Position numbers and translations under genes: made by a program. Under the pieces are notes generated by a model, which did not search any database, was not told the origin of the DNA, and saw only the letters and a list, made by a program, of their open reading frames with translations. Below, in pieces: positions 1 through 13,551 of a DNA stretch of 64,000 nt. Location: contig OX359269.1 of the NCBI GenBank assembly GCA_947179155.2, positions 49,334,524 to 49,398,523 of the forward strand, read 5' to 3'. Numbering within the stretch: the first letter of the stretch is position 1; each line of letters starts with the position of its first letter. Source of the DNA: Hedera helix. Lineage: Eukaryota > Streptophyta > Magnoliopsida > Apiales > Araliaceae.

Positions 1-718
1 AAATCATAAGAGTATCGTTAAAGGAGTACAGAATTCGTACATGCATTAAACAATGTAATACCCATAAATTTTAAAAAATTATGCTAGTCTCATTCAATCC
101 GATCTAATAAAATAAAATAAAATCTTTATTATAAATTTAATCATTAATGACATAAACTGTTATGTTATTTCAAAGTGTGACTTAATAAATGATCTTTTAT
201 TATAACATCATGTTTCAATTACTTCTTTTATTATTAACTTAAACATTGAAATTACTCTGACGGAAGAAATTAATTTATAACAAGAGTTTTATAAGCAAGG
301 AGAACAAAAATATTCTCCTATTGTTAAGACTAATGAATACTATTAAATATTCTCACCATATTCATTACTAGATAGGTTTTGTTCCCTTCAAAATAATACT
401 TCTTTTGTATTAGAATAAAAGTTCTTATTACTATTTTAAATAATTTCAAGTTAAATATCTACTTACCTTAAATAATTTATTTTTTACAATAATTTGTCTA
501 TAATACCTTTAGTATTAATTGTTATGTTTGTGTTCTCTATTCATATTTATGGAACATCTTTAGTTATGTGCAGAAAATTATATAATTAAATGAAAATTTA
601 AATATGAACAATTTTATCATTTTATTCTCTTTCTTAATATGCTCAAAAAGTCAAATAGGATTTTTATCATGAGACGAAGGAAGTAATTACATAAGAAACT
701 AAAGCACCTTAAATAGAG

Positions 719-880
719 TAATTATTAAGTTGTAGGAACACCTGTCACGTGATACTCTACACCATTCATGTGCTGTTATTCAATATTTAAAATAAAATAG
801 TTCACTTTAAATATTAAAATAACCACACATGAATAATATCGAGTACCACGTGATAGGTGTTCTAGGACCATTTAATAATT
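719..880. mobile_element. Foldback MITE-like inverted repeat
   Basis: Two arms of about 70 bp face each other across a short AT-rich loop. The left arm (ttgtaggaacacctgtcacg, etc.) matches the reverse complement of the right arm with scattered mismatches. Each arm carries a CACGTG or near-CACGTG core. No coding capacity. A clear target duplication could not be fixed, so the superfamily is unassigned. Confidence 0.6.
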
Positions 881-1558
881 TTTTTTTATGTTTTTACCCT
901 AATTCGGTCAATTTTTTTTTATTACATCATAAAATTAGAACTAGCATGACAGATTCCGTGTAAAGGTATTTTATAATATCAAATCATGTAATCAGCCATT
1001 ACAGTAAAGATCCATTATATATTATATTCACTTCTTGAATATATGGTTATTATGACTTGCACTCAATTTAGGCATTAAACGTATTCATCAGATATTCATA
1101 TACATGACATATAGCCTCTACAAAAGCATTGTTAGTTGTTAAAACTTATCACATGAAAGAACAAAATCTTCTTTTTTAATTCTCCTCTTCCTTCTGCAAC
1201 CAATGTTCCGATTACTCTCCATTTGCTGCCGCAACTTCTCTCTCCCTCAATCCGTTTGTATTATATATATATAGCGAGAAGGTTTAGGTTTTAGTTATTT
1301 ATTTATCAATTCTCCTAATTTTAATAAGATTATCCATCACTTACTATTACTTTATCAGCCCACATAAATTATTCATAAATTTGACCTAAATATAAAATAA
1401 AGTCTAATTAAAATATTATAATTATTAGGCGATTTTACAAAAATGCGGCTACCTTTAGGCTGTGGAGTAGCCTTCACGCATGAAATGGCCTCCCAACACT
1501 AGTGTAGTTAGTAGTATTGTTGAGACTAGTGAACAACCAGACCGGCGAAGTTTTCCCA

Positions 1559-1586
1559 AAAAATAATAATAATAATAATAATAATT
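1559..1586. repeat. (AAT)n microsatellite
   Basis: About eight tandem AAT units, directly readable. No function inferred. Confidence 0.85.
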
Positions 1587-1841
1587 GACAAGATTACACA
1601 CACAGAAGCCATAGCCAGGAATTGTTCACCCAACCTAATGTCTGCCTTGATGAAGATCCAGAAAATCTGCATAATCAAAGATCAAAGAAGACTTCTTTTC
1701 CACGTGCGATACTCAAAAGAAAGTTCCCTTCAAACGCTGTATGTTATTAGATTAGCAAAAAATGTAGGGTCAAACTGATTAAATGATAATATGAGAGAGG
1801 AATCAATGAGATGATTCCACACGTGTATTATTAAAATATCA

Positions 1842-1930
1842 AATAATTGAAAGAGTCCTGAAGCTTTTCATTGAAAGTCAAATTTAAAATAGAAACTTTC
1901 AATAATTGAAAGTCCTGAAGCTTTTCATTG
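1842..1930 (+). repeat. Duplicated 30-bp motif in peroxidase upstream region
   Basis: The motif aataattgaaag followed by tcctgaagcttttcattg occurs at 1842-1873 and again at 1901-1930, with two extra bases in the first copy. It lies about 500 bp upstream of the peroxidase start. It could be a duplicated cis-element or a simple local duplication; nothing here decides between them. Confidence 0.5.
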
Positions 1931-2314
1931 GCAGATAACTGTTTGAGGAGCAGTACTTCTCCTACCCTACCCTACCCTTACTCGTGTTTATAATTTTCAT
2001 GGGATCCCATCCCATGCATATTATTAATTAATGATCTCTACTCTAGTTTTAGTCTTTTCGTTATCTTGTCCGCGTTGAGTCAATAACTTTTGGATCATCC
2101 GGTTTTGTCAAAAGAGAGCAGGTACGCAAGCAAATCAAACTCTGTTTACGCAGTTTAATGCTACTACCAAGTCCATGTTTGAAATAGTCACGATGAAGTA
2201 AAAGTTCGTTTCACTAATCATATTGAACAGTACTGTATTTAATATTAACAGATTAGCTACGAACCAACTCCATTATTGTCTCCTCCTCTCCGTCTCTCAC
2301 TGATGAAACTTCTC

Positions 2315-2322
2315 TATAAATA
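2315..2322 (+). promoter_or_regulatory. TATA box of peroxidase gene
   Basis: tataaata lies 95 bp upstream of the start codon in a CT-rich context (ctctctataaatacccac). The spacing predicts transcription start near 2345-2350 and a 5' UTR of about 70 nt. Confidence 0.7.
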
Positions 2323-2416
2323 CCCACAACCCTTGTCAACTTTCAACATATCATAAAAAGCCTGCGTACACCAAGTTTCCTCTATACAAAATCTTAAATA
2401 TACTTGCACACAAAAA

Positions 2417-3796
<1,380 letters not shown>

Positions 3797-4207
3797 AGAA
3801 ACCACATCATTCTGGCACTATGAGAAACAAATATTGTGCTACCTTGTTTTAGCATTCTCTTTCCCTCAGTTTTTACTTTTTTCCCTTTTCCCTTTTCCCT
3901 TTTCCCTTCCCTGATTTTTTCTTCAATTCACAGAACAGGTCAGTATCTGATATTTCAGCTTGTATCTATCTATCTATACACTGTAGAGTAGTGGAGTTTG
4001 TGGTTGTAATAGAGAGCATTTACTTTTTGAGAATTTTAATTCATCAAAATTATGTGAACCCACCACCCACTTTGATTCTTGAGCATATGCATGTAATCAA
4101 CCCAGTTGTTAGATTTTCAATTGTTTTATTTGCAATTTACTAATAAATTCGATAACGAAAAATGAAGCTCTATATGTAACTATTTGAACCCGTTATATAT
4201 CCAGAGT
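3797..4207 (+). other. Peroxidase 3' UTR and downstream flank
   Basis: The sequence after the stop has a (CCCTT)n-like pyrimidine tract at about 3876-3910 and TTGTAATAG-type far-upstream signals near 4005, consistent with a 3' end around 4000-4100. No gene is seen. Confidence 0.4.
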
Positions 4208-5945
4208 GTCACACGCCGCAAGTTCAAAGGCCCGCAAAGCAATAATATCAATAGCGCAGTCCAAACAAAAATACAATAATGAAACTAACTTGAAACCGAA
4301 CAATATTTCATCATCAAAATTACACTAAGGTTCAATAACTAAATACCGAGAACATAACTTTGGAAACATAGTTCTATTAAACAAAAGCCTTATCAAAATA
4401 CTAATAACTGTCTTAAACAAAAAAGAATTTCAGCCATTCACAAAAGTATCCACAGTACTCGGCACTTAACAAGGTATCCTGTAAAAATTAATGTAAGAAT
4501 GAGCGGTAAATTTCAGCAAGTGACAATCTTTTACTGTTTAGGTAGATCAAATATAGTTTGCAAAACACTTTTTCGAAATAACTTTTTTTTCCCAATAACA
4601 ATAATAAACATACATGTTGAAAATAATTTTTTCTTGTTCGATAATAATAGTCGATATATACATTAAAAATCAAAATCAATAATCATAAAACACAATTCGA
4701 AACCAATTTCAATATGTTCAATAAACAATTTTGATATATTCAATATATTCGATGTATTTTTTAATCCACAACTCTTGCGACTAAGGTTACAGCAGCCCTG
4801 TAACACAACCCTTATGTTCAATAATATTAATGATATGTCTCTACTAAGGTATCTTATCATGCATGCGCTCCAAAAAACGTCCCTTGAAGGGTATCTAAAT
4901 GTGTGCGCCTTAGTAGATCCTAAATTATTCTGGAACTAGCGTAAACACTAACAGGTTCTATACATAGTCGGATTGAGGTTTTTAAAAATAATTTAATTCT
5001 ATTTTCGATATTCAAAACTATATTTATTTCACAATTCAAAATCTCATTTTCTAAATCAAAATTCTATTTTGATATTTGATTCGGGTTTTTAACAAAATAC
5101 AAGTATAACATTTTCATTCAAATAGAAGCCTTAAATAAAGTATAACAATTTTTTAAACAGTACATTTAGGCATCTAAATAATTACTAAAGCATACATAAT
5201 TATAAACGATAATTTTAAAATACTAAATGATTTGAAAAATCACTTACATCGATATCGCTGAACACAAATTTAACGGCCGAATGATTCCTAAATATAAATT
5301 TAGAACAAATAAATGTCATTAGGATACAATTATATTATTTAACAGTCTTCTTATTCCTCTCAAAATAACTATAAGTATATTTACAAAAATAATCTTTCAA
5401 TCTTTAATCCATTTTCAAACGAATATTACTGTTATGCCAAAAATAATAATCTAAATACAAAACAATAACTAAAACCAATAATGTTAATCGCTAACAAAAT
5501 ATAATAACTAATAATCTAAATACAAAACAATAATTAAAGCTAATAATACTAATTCAAAATTATTAACTAATAATTTAAATACAAAACAATAATTAAAACT
5601 ACAAAAATAATAATTACTAACTAAATATACCAAAATATCAACTAACAAACTAAATACAATATTTAAAACTATATAAAAAAAATAATAACAATACATAAAA
5701 TTAAAAAGAAATATACCCGAAAATATGATGTTGAAGCACCACCACAGAAGAAAATATTTACTAAAGATGTCTTTATAAAAAAAACCCTCTTACAATAAGG
5801 CCTGTCTCAAAGTTGGAGGCTTTGTTGTTGGTTTAAATCTAAAGGGTTGCCTTCCATATATAACTTACGAAATGAGAAAAAGTTTGAGAAATAACCGATG
5901 TGGGACTTAAGTTAGACATGAGTATTATAGTATAATTGAACAATC
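4208..5945 (-). mobile_element. Degenerate solo LTR-like block (boundaries uncertain)
   Basis: On the plus strand the block begins tgtcacacgccgcaagttc, which resembles the reversed end of a Gypsy LTR. On the minus strand the far side carries the LTR-promoter-like motif agtcccacatcggttatttc followed by tatatatgg. The middle is AT-rich with loosely repeated taatttaaatacaaaacaat units (5440-5690). No internal coding region and no convincing target duplication were found, so this may be only part of an LTR. It is a different family from the elements at 14748 and 51291. Confidence 0.4.
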
Positions 5946-6233
5946 ACTCTCACCTTTATTTATTACTTCAGCTCGAACTAGTTAAAAGATTGGCTAAAAA
6001 AATCTCTAAATCTGCTAGTTTTATCCTTACTTGCAGCTGACCAGAAGTTATTCAGTGGTTCAGGGGTACCACATAGTCATGCCTTAAGACCATAAAATAA
6101 TTTTTCCCACAAAAGCCAAACGTTTAAAAAAATATGGAATCGCGAAGGAGAGACACTTCTTCATGGTATGCCACAAATTACTTTAAAGAAATTTCATAAT
6201 TTTATTAATTAATTCAATAAAATTGTTCAACAA

Positions 6234-6329
6234 GAATTGATATTTTCACATGTTAATTTGATGTTTTTACAAGTGGGTTTCATTTGATCTTACGAAAATA
6301 TCAAATTAGCTTGTGAAAATATCAATTTC
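6234..6329. repeat. Inverted repeat (short hairpin)
   Basis: gaattgatattttcacatgt at 6234 is mirrored by the reverse complement of the sequence ending at 6329, giving arms of about 36 bp around a short loop. Probably a remnant MITE. Similar words recur near 61860-61960. Confidence 0.5.
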
Positions 6330-6926
6330 TTTATTCAATTTCAAGCAGCAAAGACTTCATCCTTCTGTCAGATCAATTTAATTTTATTATGCAAAACAAG
6401 TTCAACAATACTACTCAATTTTTCAAGATTTAAATCTCTCATTTTTATATATATTTTGTTTAATTTCTCTGAGACTATTTAATTTATAAACTATACATTT
6501 GGTTATGCTCCCGTCTGAATCATAAAATTTGTCTTATTTAAGGCAAATTCAATTTGGGCTAGCCATTATAATAGAGTCAGTGCAATAATTTTTAAGATTT
6601 GTAACTACTAACCAAACACAAGCCCAGCTACAAAATAAGCTTATTTTAATGTGCCTCATTCTATTTATTAATTTACTAATCAAATAAACACGCAAATTAT
6701 CGTTAATGAATATTTAAACGAAAAAAACTCTTATCCAAAACCCGAAACCAGCAGCAGCCCAAAAGTAAATATAAAGACAGGAGACAGAAAGATTGGGTAT
6801 GTAAAACCTCCGGCCCAAAGGCTTAAACCCATAGATCACTGTACTTTCACAACTTTCTCTCTCCCCCCGCAGCTCCGAAGCAAATCCAGCCGACGAGTTC
6901 TTTACCTCTTGGCAGAACACATTACA

Positions 6927-6938
6927 ATGCTTCTGTAA
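6927..6938 (+). promoter_or_regulatory. Minimal upstream ORF before L12 (Met-Leu-Leu-stop)
   Basis: ATG CTT CTG TAA ends 22 nt before the L12 start codon. If the transcript begins upstream, as the GC-richer stretch from about 6840 suggests, ribosomes would meet this short frame first. Whether it is used is not visible from sequence. Confidence 0.4.
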
Positions 6939-6960
6939 GCTGTCTGGCAAAGCCCTAAAC

Positions 6961-7500
6961 ATGAGGTACTCTCGCATCATCTCTCAATCTCTCTATTATT
7001 ACTTTACACCAATTTCTCAAAACCCTACCATGAGGGGGTTGTATTGCGCGCGGCAATTCACGTCGGAATCGAAGATTGTTCCGTCTGAGAGAGTCTCGTC
7101 AATTGTCGATGAGATATCGGGGCTTACATTGCTTGAAGTTTCGGATTTGACGGAAGTTTTGAGGAAAAAATTGGATATAAAAGAGATGCCGGTAATGGGG
7201 GTGATGATGCCTGGGATGGGGTTCGGAATGAAGGGCGCGACAAAGGGCGGGGCGGCGAAAGGGGAGGAGAAGGTGGCGGAGAAGACGGCGTTCGATTTGA
7301 AGTTAGAGGGAGGGTTTGATGCCTCAGTGAAGATCAAGATTATTAAGGAAGTGAGAGCGTGTACTGATTTGGGGTTGAAGGAAGCCAAAGATTTGGTGGA
7401 GAAAGCGCCTACTTTGCTGAAGAAAGGGGTTTCAAAGGAGGAAGCGGAGAAGATTATTGCGAAGTTGAAGGAGGTTGGAGCTAAGGTCGTAATGGAATGA
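6961..7500 (+). CDS. Mitochondrial 50S ribosomal protein bL12 (L7/L12)
   Basis: Stalk protein of the large ribosomal subunit that recruits GTPase translation factors. A 179-residue intronless frame. Residues 1 to about 40 are a basic, Ser/Tyr-rich presequence ([14 protein letters not shown]...), pointing to mitochondria. About 41-75 is the dimerising N-terminal domain ([19 protein letters not shown]), then a Met/Gly/Ala/Lys hinge ([16 protein letters not shown]) and the globular C-terminal domain from FDLKLEGG through [20 protein letters not shown] to the family-typical end VGAKVVME. The start at 6961 is the first in-frame ATG and gives a full presequence; a second ATG at 7030 would truncate it. 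The gene is rich in G and GC-richer than its surroundings. Site II-like GGCCCA words upstream (near 6810) fit a ribosomal-protein promoter. A plastid location is the less likely alternative. Confidence 0.92.
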   Translation: MRYSRIISQSLYYYFTPISQNPTMRGLYCARQFTSESKIVPSERVSSIVDEISGLTLLEVSDLTEVLRKKLDIKEMPVMGVMMPGMGFGMKGATKGGAAKGEEKVAEKTAFDLKLEGGFDASVKIKIIKEVRACTDLGLKEAKDLVEKAPTLLKKGVSKEEAEKIIAKLKEVGAKVVME

Positions 7501-10500
7501 GGTAATATAATTGCCATGCTTTGCGAACTTAGTTTTTCTTGTTATGTTTAATACAATGAATTTGGAGTTAAAACTTAGCTGGTTTAACATGCAATTAAAT
7601 TATAGGAATGTAGTTTGGTAGTCTAAATTTTGTATTCCTTTATATCTTTGAGTGAACAAATTTATGTTTGACCTTTTTGGGGGAAAGAAATTCGTTATCA
7701 GTGGTAATATTTGCGTGTGTTTTGGTTGGTATATGGGAAACAAAAATTGAGCACTTCAGTTCTGCTGCCAAGATCAGGCAAATTTTATATCTAACATTCT
7801 CACTGATCTCGGACACATGATTGTGCTCAAGTCATAGGTCTTGTAGTCTTGGTGTAGGACTGGACGAGAAGACAGGCTTCCTGGTAGTACTTAATCTAGC
7901 ATAATATAATATTTAATTGTTAATCTGATCATATTGTATAATATTTGTTTTTTTAAATCTGAGATTAAAAAGTTATCCGAGTATAAGATTGGAAGATTTT
8001 GCAAGTTGCATTTGATGTACCATGTAAACCATTCAAATGTTCCTTGTGCATTGCTGTCTTATATTGACCTTAAGGGCATGAAGATTAAGATTTTGTGAGT
8101 TTACTTGAAAAGAAATTATGTTTACTTTAATTAGGTAAGTTTTGCAATTTTTGGCATATCGCAATCCTCTAACATACAATTGCTCACTAACTAAATTATG
8201 TGTGAACTACCAGCATTACATCAATAGAGTGAGAAAAGAAGTAACATGCTCACCATAATTTTCTGACAAGATCTAATTATCCTAATTAGTGATTAAAACC
8301 AGCAAACAAAATCAAGGATAATTGGAAAAGTGCATGCTTTAACAATTCTTTTATTCGTGGCAAGTGAGAACATATGCCGTATCTGCCTTATTATCCAATT
8401 GAATAGCATGTCACTCTTTCCTCCATGAGAGGAATAATAGATGGGAGAGGTTAATAAAAAAAATTGTTTCTTTTTTTTTGAAATTTTTTGTTGGGGTGGG
8501 GGGAGAAGTTTTAAGTTTTAACAAACTATGGCTACCTTTCATCGCATACATATTGAATCTTACTATGTTATAGACTTATACTAGCCATCTTTTAGAATGC
8601 TTGTCCAAACTTTTTTCTTACAACAATTGGTGTTGGTTTTGCATTTCTATTTGCTATAATTTTTGACTGACCGCTGATTCAAGCTTGGTTGCAGTGGCAG
8701 ATTTTGAAATTTTTTCCTCCAACTCAGTTTGAATATTAATTTATTCCTATTTTGGGCTCATATTTCCATCTAGACAATGATTTCGTACTGTGTTACTGAA
8801 GTATTAGACATGATTTTGGTAAAGAAAAAAAGTAAAATTTTGTTTTTGTTCAAGACCCTAATTGTGTTGATTGAGCCACACCAATCAATTCATTCTCTTA
8901 TATTTGATTGAAAACACAATTAATTGAAGCTTCAGACCATGAAAGTGGCACGGAAATTGGAACGATTGAGAAGAGATTAATGTGCTAAGATGAACATCAG
9001 GCAGAACCCCTGCCCAGGTCGTGGTCTGGCTAATCCTCTTTGGGTTGCCCTCTCTCTTTCTCTCTTGAGATATGTGGAGCTCTTTCTTTCTCTGCTGTGC
9101 TGGGGTGATGCAGTGGCAGCTGATGATGACAGCAATTTGTTGAATGATTAGCCTTAAAATGGCTCTGTATCTCACAGCCTCTCGCTTACACACACTCAAA
9201 AATACAGTGTAGATAATTGAGGGAACTATTCGTTAATCAATTTTATTCTTATGATGTTAGAATTTATGACAATACTAATATCTGATACAAAGGGAATAGC
9301 GTATTTCAAGAATGCATGTTCATATCTCTAGGAGCTGGAATATTTTGCTGTCTTATTCATCTTTCATTCAATTTCATAATCATTCCTTCAGATTATATGA
9401 ATTTTCCCCCCCACTTGTCTTATGATCAACTTGAGGTACTAGTAATAATTACCAAAATAAATAGATGTAGTTCGAGGTACTGGCTTTTAAAGTTTTTGGG
9501 ATGGACAACTTATTTCTCCCAGTTTTGTGACAAATTGAGTACGCAATGAGATTGACATTTTTAGAAGTTGCTTGGTCGAAACTAATTTTTTTGCTAGTCT
9601 TGCTTCCTAAGAAGCTTGTTCTGTGAAATCTAGCATTATATAAATTGCATTATAGAATTAGTTATGTGGTATGAAAGTTTGGATTTGTATGGGTTCCTGC
9701 ATTATCATTCTTCCTAAATTTGGTTTAAGGAGTATTAGAATATGTGACCTTCCAAAAGACATTTTTTAGTCCATTTCTCTAGTTTAATAGAAGTGGAATG
9801 TATGACATGCTGTTTGTAGTTATTAGCATAGTTGGTTAATATTGTAATTTCAGTATTTTTGTTGCAGTAAATGCTGATTAACCTCAGTGTCTAATGATCA
9901 TATGTTCCTACCTTCAGATCAGGATTCTGGTGAAGTACATGCAGAACAAAGAAACAAGTGCAAGGTTATGGTTCCTTCAGCAAGAGAGGAAGTAGATGCT
10001 CTATCATATGTTGGCTTTGTTAATGTGGCCAGCAATGGAGATAAATGTAGCCTTTTTGATAATGAAAATCTTTTTGAATTGTTTGATTAGGTAATAGGCT
10101 GTGTCTTGATATTCAAAGAAAAGTGGATATTGAATGAATGTAGACGTTAGTTCTGTCCAGCCTCGATGGTGCCTACCTGTTTCTAATAAGCCCTTGAAAT
10201 TGTGAACTGGGTCTGATTCATGCCAGTTATACTGTTTGACACTGGTGGCTCTTTTCAGTTTAATCCTCTACTTTGCTGCTGAGTTTCAAATGAGACATTT
10301 GACATTATGAACGTGCGCCTCTGTTTGAGATTCATTTTTAAAAATATAATACTACCATTAGATAACACTCTTACTATTTCTTGTTTTTTGTCCAGGCAGA
10401 AGAAAAATGAAGGAAAGAAAACCTTTCATTCTTAAGATACTGGCCAAAAACGTTTCCTGATTTGAGCTAATCTTAAACCATTTGTGCTTGTATGAGAAAT

Positions 10501-10606
10501 TCTTTTTCATCATCTCTGTTCACATTCTTTGTGCTTGCATGAGCAGTTCTTGTTCTTCATCCCTGAATAATTTTGTTCACCATCTCTGATGCATTATACG
10601 ACTATC
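7501..10606. other. Intergenic region after L12
   Basis: No coding region is supported. A short open frame at 9887-10090 follows a plausible acceptor (tttttgttgcag near 9868), so a 3' UTR exon or non-coding transcript is possible, but the peptide resembles nothing I know. The remainder is AT-rich, with poly-A/T runs near 8460. Confidence 0.4.
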
Positions 10607-10614
10607 TCTATATT

Positions 10615-12208
10615 TAGGGCTGTAAATAGTAATCTAAAAATTCGTATTCGTTCGCATTCGTATTTGGAAAAAAACGGATATATCCATATTCGGTTTAAAG
10701 GTATTCGCAAATAAACGAATATGGATATAGGCGTATTCGTATTCGTTTAACATCCGTCCATAAATATATCAGGCGGATAGCGAATATCCAAAATTCGATA
10801 TCAGAATAATATATATATATAAAAAAAAATAATAATAAACAAAATAATTATTTTTAAGTGGTCTTTCTTATATAATAATTAGTTTTTACTATTAAACGAA
10901 AATTATTTTTAAAATATGTCATTTCATTTATAAAAAGTAAGAAATAACACTTTTATTATAATATTAATAAATTGATTTAAGTATAGTTAATGATTTTTTA
11001 CTATTATAAAGTTAAAATATCTAAAATGTATCATTTAACGAGTGTTATAATATAATTTTTGGATCATTAAATAAATGTTATAAATATCATTTAAATGTTA
11101 TATTTATATATTACAAATATTCATACACACTATAGTCTACAATATTACTCTAAACATATAAAATAAACATCAAACTTTAATAAGTAGAGCATTCATTTTG
11201 AAATTTATGATTTCAAAAATAATAAAAATTTATTTGAATTGTAATTTAGAATATTGATTATTGTATTTATTAAAAATAAATAAATTAACATTCATTCATT
11301 AATGAACCAGTGTTATAAATATCATTTAAATATTATAATTATAGATTATAAATATTCATATACACTATAGTATTACTCCAAATTAACACATAAAACGAAC
11401 ATCTACTTATTAATGGATATCTAAACATTAATAAGTAGAGCATTCATTTTTAATTTAAGATTTCAAAAATAATGAAAACTTATTTGAATTATAATTTAGA
11501 GTATTAATTATTGTATTTATTAAAAATAAATAAATTAATATTCGTTCATTAATGAACTATACTTTAAAACTCATTATTTTTTTTCGTTATTCTAGTTATA
11601 TATAGTGTTACAATATATCTAAAATGCATCATTTAACAAGTGTTATAAATATAATTTAAATGTTATAATTATAGATTATAAATATTTATACACACTTTAA
11701 TATTACTCTAAATTAACACATAAAATGGGCATCTACTTATTAATGGATATCTAAATATTAATAAGTAGAGCATTCATGTTGAATTTAAGATTTCAAAAAT
11801 AACGAAAACTTATTTGAATTATAATTTAGAGCATTGATTATTTTATTTGTTAAAAATAAATAAATTAACATTCATCAATTAATATGTACGGTTTAAACTT
11901 TAAATTATGATTGGTTATGAGTAATTATTCAATTTATTTTCTTTATTTTTTTTGTAAATAATTTGAATGAAGTTTATATTAGGTGATTAATAAACGAATT
12001 CAGATATCCGAATATTCGAATAATCTGTTTATTCGAATAAAATAAACGAAAACGGATATTATCCGTATTCAGATATTATTTAGAATACCGAATACGGATA
12101 GTATTTTTAAAATTCGCCGAATATCGGATACAAATACCAATAGCGAATTAATTTTTCGAATACGAATACTGCTATATTCAGATTCATTTATATCCATTTA
12201 TACCCCTA
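10615..12208. mobile_element. Non-autonomous hAT-like element, 1594 bp
   Basis: The ends are tagggctgtaaatag and, on the reverse strand, taggggtataaatgg. The flanking 8-mers tctatatt (10607-10614) and tctatatc (12209-12216) match at 7 of 8 positions, as expected for an hAT target duplication. Both subterminal regions are dense in attcg/cgaat/ggatat words in opposing orientation. The core holds three diverged direct repeats of about 250-270 bp (roughly 11040-11310, 11311-11565, 11625-11880), each containing aataagtagagcattcat. No transposase frame is present, so it would depend on an autonomous relative. Confidence 0.7.
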
Positions 12209-12216
12209 TCTATATC

Positions 12217-13455
12217 TATATTTATCATCGAATGATGAAAAATGGAAAAGTACAAGACTCGGTAAATATTTTTGTGCTTTATTATTTTTGTCGTGTCAAA
12301 TATGGTTTGATTATAATAATTTACTAAAAATTTCTCAAAAAAAATTCATAATATTCTGTCGGTTTCAAAATATATGATTTTTTTTAATTAAAAATATATT
12401 TTCATTTTCAAATAAAAAGTGACAAATTTCTTAGCATGTCGCTAATTATATGTTTTAGGTAGATTAAACAGTAATATGCCCTCACTATTACATTTAGAAA
12501 TGACGCAAATGTTATATTTAGTCAAATAAAAAATAAACAGTTTAATTTTAAAAAAATAATTTAATCATTATTAAACTGGTTGGGTTGAAAGGGAAGAATC
12601 AAGATTTATTGTTGGGAAAAAATTACTCATCAGACAAAGAAAAGCCAAGAATCAAATTTTATGCTTTTAGATGTAACGTTAAAGAAATTAATAAAGCGAC
12701 TCCACGAGCAGCAGAAGCCATCTTAATGTAATTGGGTCACATAATTATTTTGTCTTTTATCTTTATATATTTAATTATATTATTATTTTATTTTTTTTAA
12801 TTTAAAACTTTAATATTTATATTTAAGTCTCCGAATTTGATAAGAAAAATCGGATCGGACCCCAATCGATCTGGTCTCTTGATATACCGGATTTGTAGTT
12901 CAACCGGCCATTGAACCGTCCGATTCTTTACAAAATTGTCTAAATTGGCAAATTCAATAAAAAAATTGAACTGGTAAGAAAAAAAAATTAAAAAAATATT
13001 ATGTCTTCCATCCCTTTATACCGCCTGTCCTTTCTTCCCTAGCTTTATACAGACCTTCCATATTAGTGACACATGAGGATATAATTTTGTGTTTATCCAG
13101 CACATCAATGCTCAATCACAAGACAATGCTGTATTTTATAATTATAAAAAAAATATTAGTAGAAGAATGAAAGATGGAGAACAATAGAATATGTGATATA
13201 TAAAGAGAGTGAGTAATAATAAAAAAAAGAACAGAATGTGAAATATATAGAGAGAGAGCCTAATATATGAATAGTCGATTGTGAATTTAACTTAAATAAT
13301 CAATTTAATTTCTGTCAACTAGGATGGATTTAGTAATATTTGCCGGAACATTGAAAATATATGAGATATATATAATGCCTACGACAACGGCATAGTGGTG
13401 ACACTAATGGATTTTTTTTTGCAGGACGGAGTTTTATATATATATATATATATAT
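12217..13455. other. AT-rich intergenic DNA with (TA)n end
   Basis: No gene seen. A GC-richer patch at 12830-12920 with cggatcggacc and caaccggccattgaaccg looks like a transposon remnant. The stretch ends in a (TA)n run (about 13433-13455) that served as insertion site of the next element. Confidence 0.5.
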
Positions 13456-13551
13456 GGGAAATGATCCATAGTAAGCATTTGTTATGAACACTATTCCAGC
13501 AAATGCATCTTCAACCGTTGAAATAATGATTTTAATGGATAAGATGGAGTC

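Larger units (their letters stand above)
1..2314. other. AT-rich intergenic DNA and peroxidase upstream region
   Basis: No coding region is supported here. The stretch holds an inverted-repeat element (719-880), an (AAT)n microsatellite (about 1560-1585), a CTACC-type short repeat near 1964-1980, and G-box cores (CACGTG) near 1701 and 1820 that lie in the distal promoter of the downstream peroxidase gene. Everything else is low-complexity AT-rich sequence. Confidence 0.6.

Noticed and set aside
1964..1982. Telomere-like CCCTACCCTACCC string
   Set aside because: The unit is CTACC (5 bp), not CCCTAAA; a short simple repeat.
7017..7517. 166-codon open frame antisense to L12
   Set aside because: Mirror of a GC-biased real gene; no domain of its own.
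9887..10090. Open frame of 67 codons after a plausible acceptor
   Set aside because: No recognisable domain, no upstream exon in frame; at best a non-coding 3' exon.
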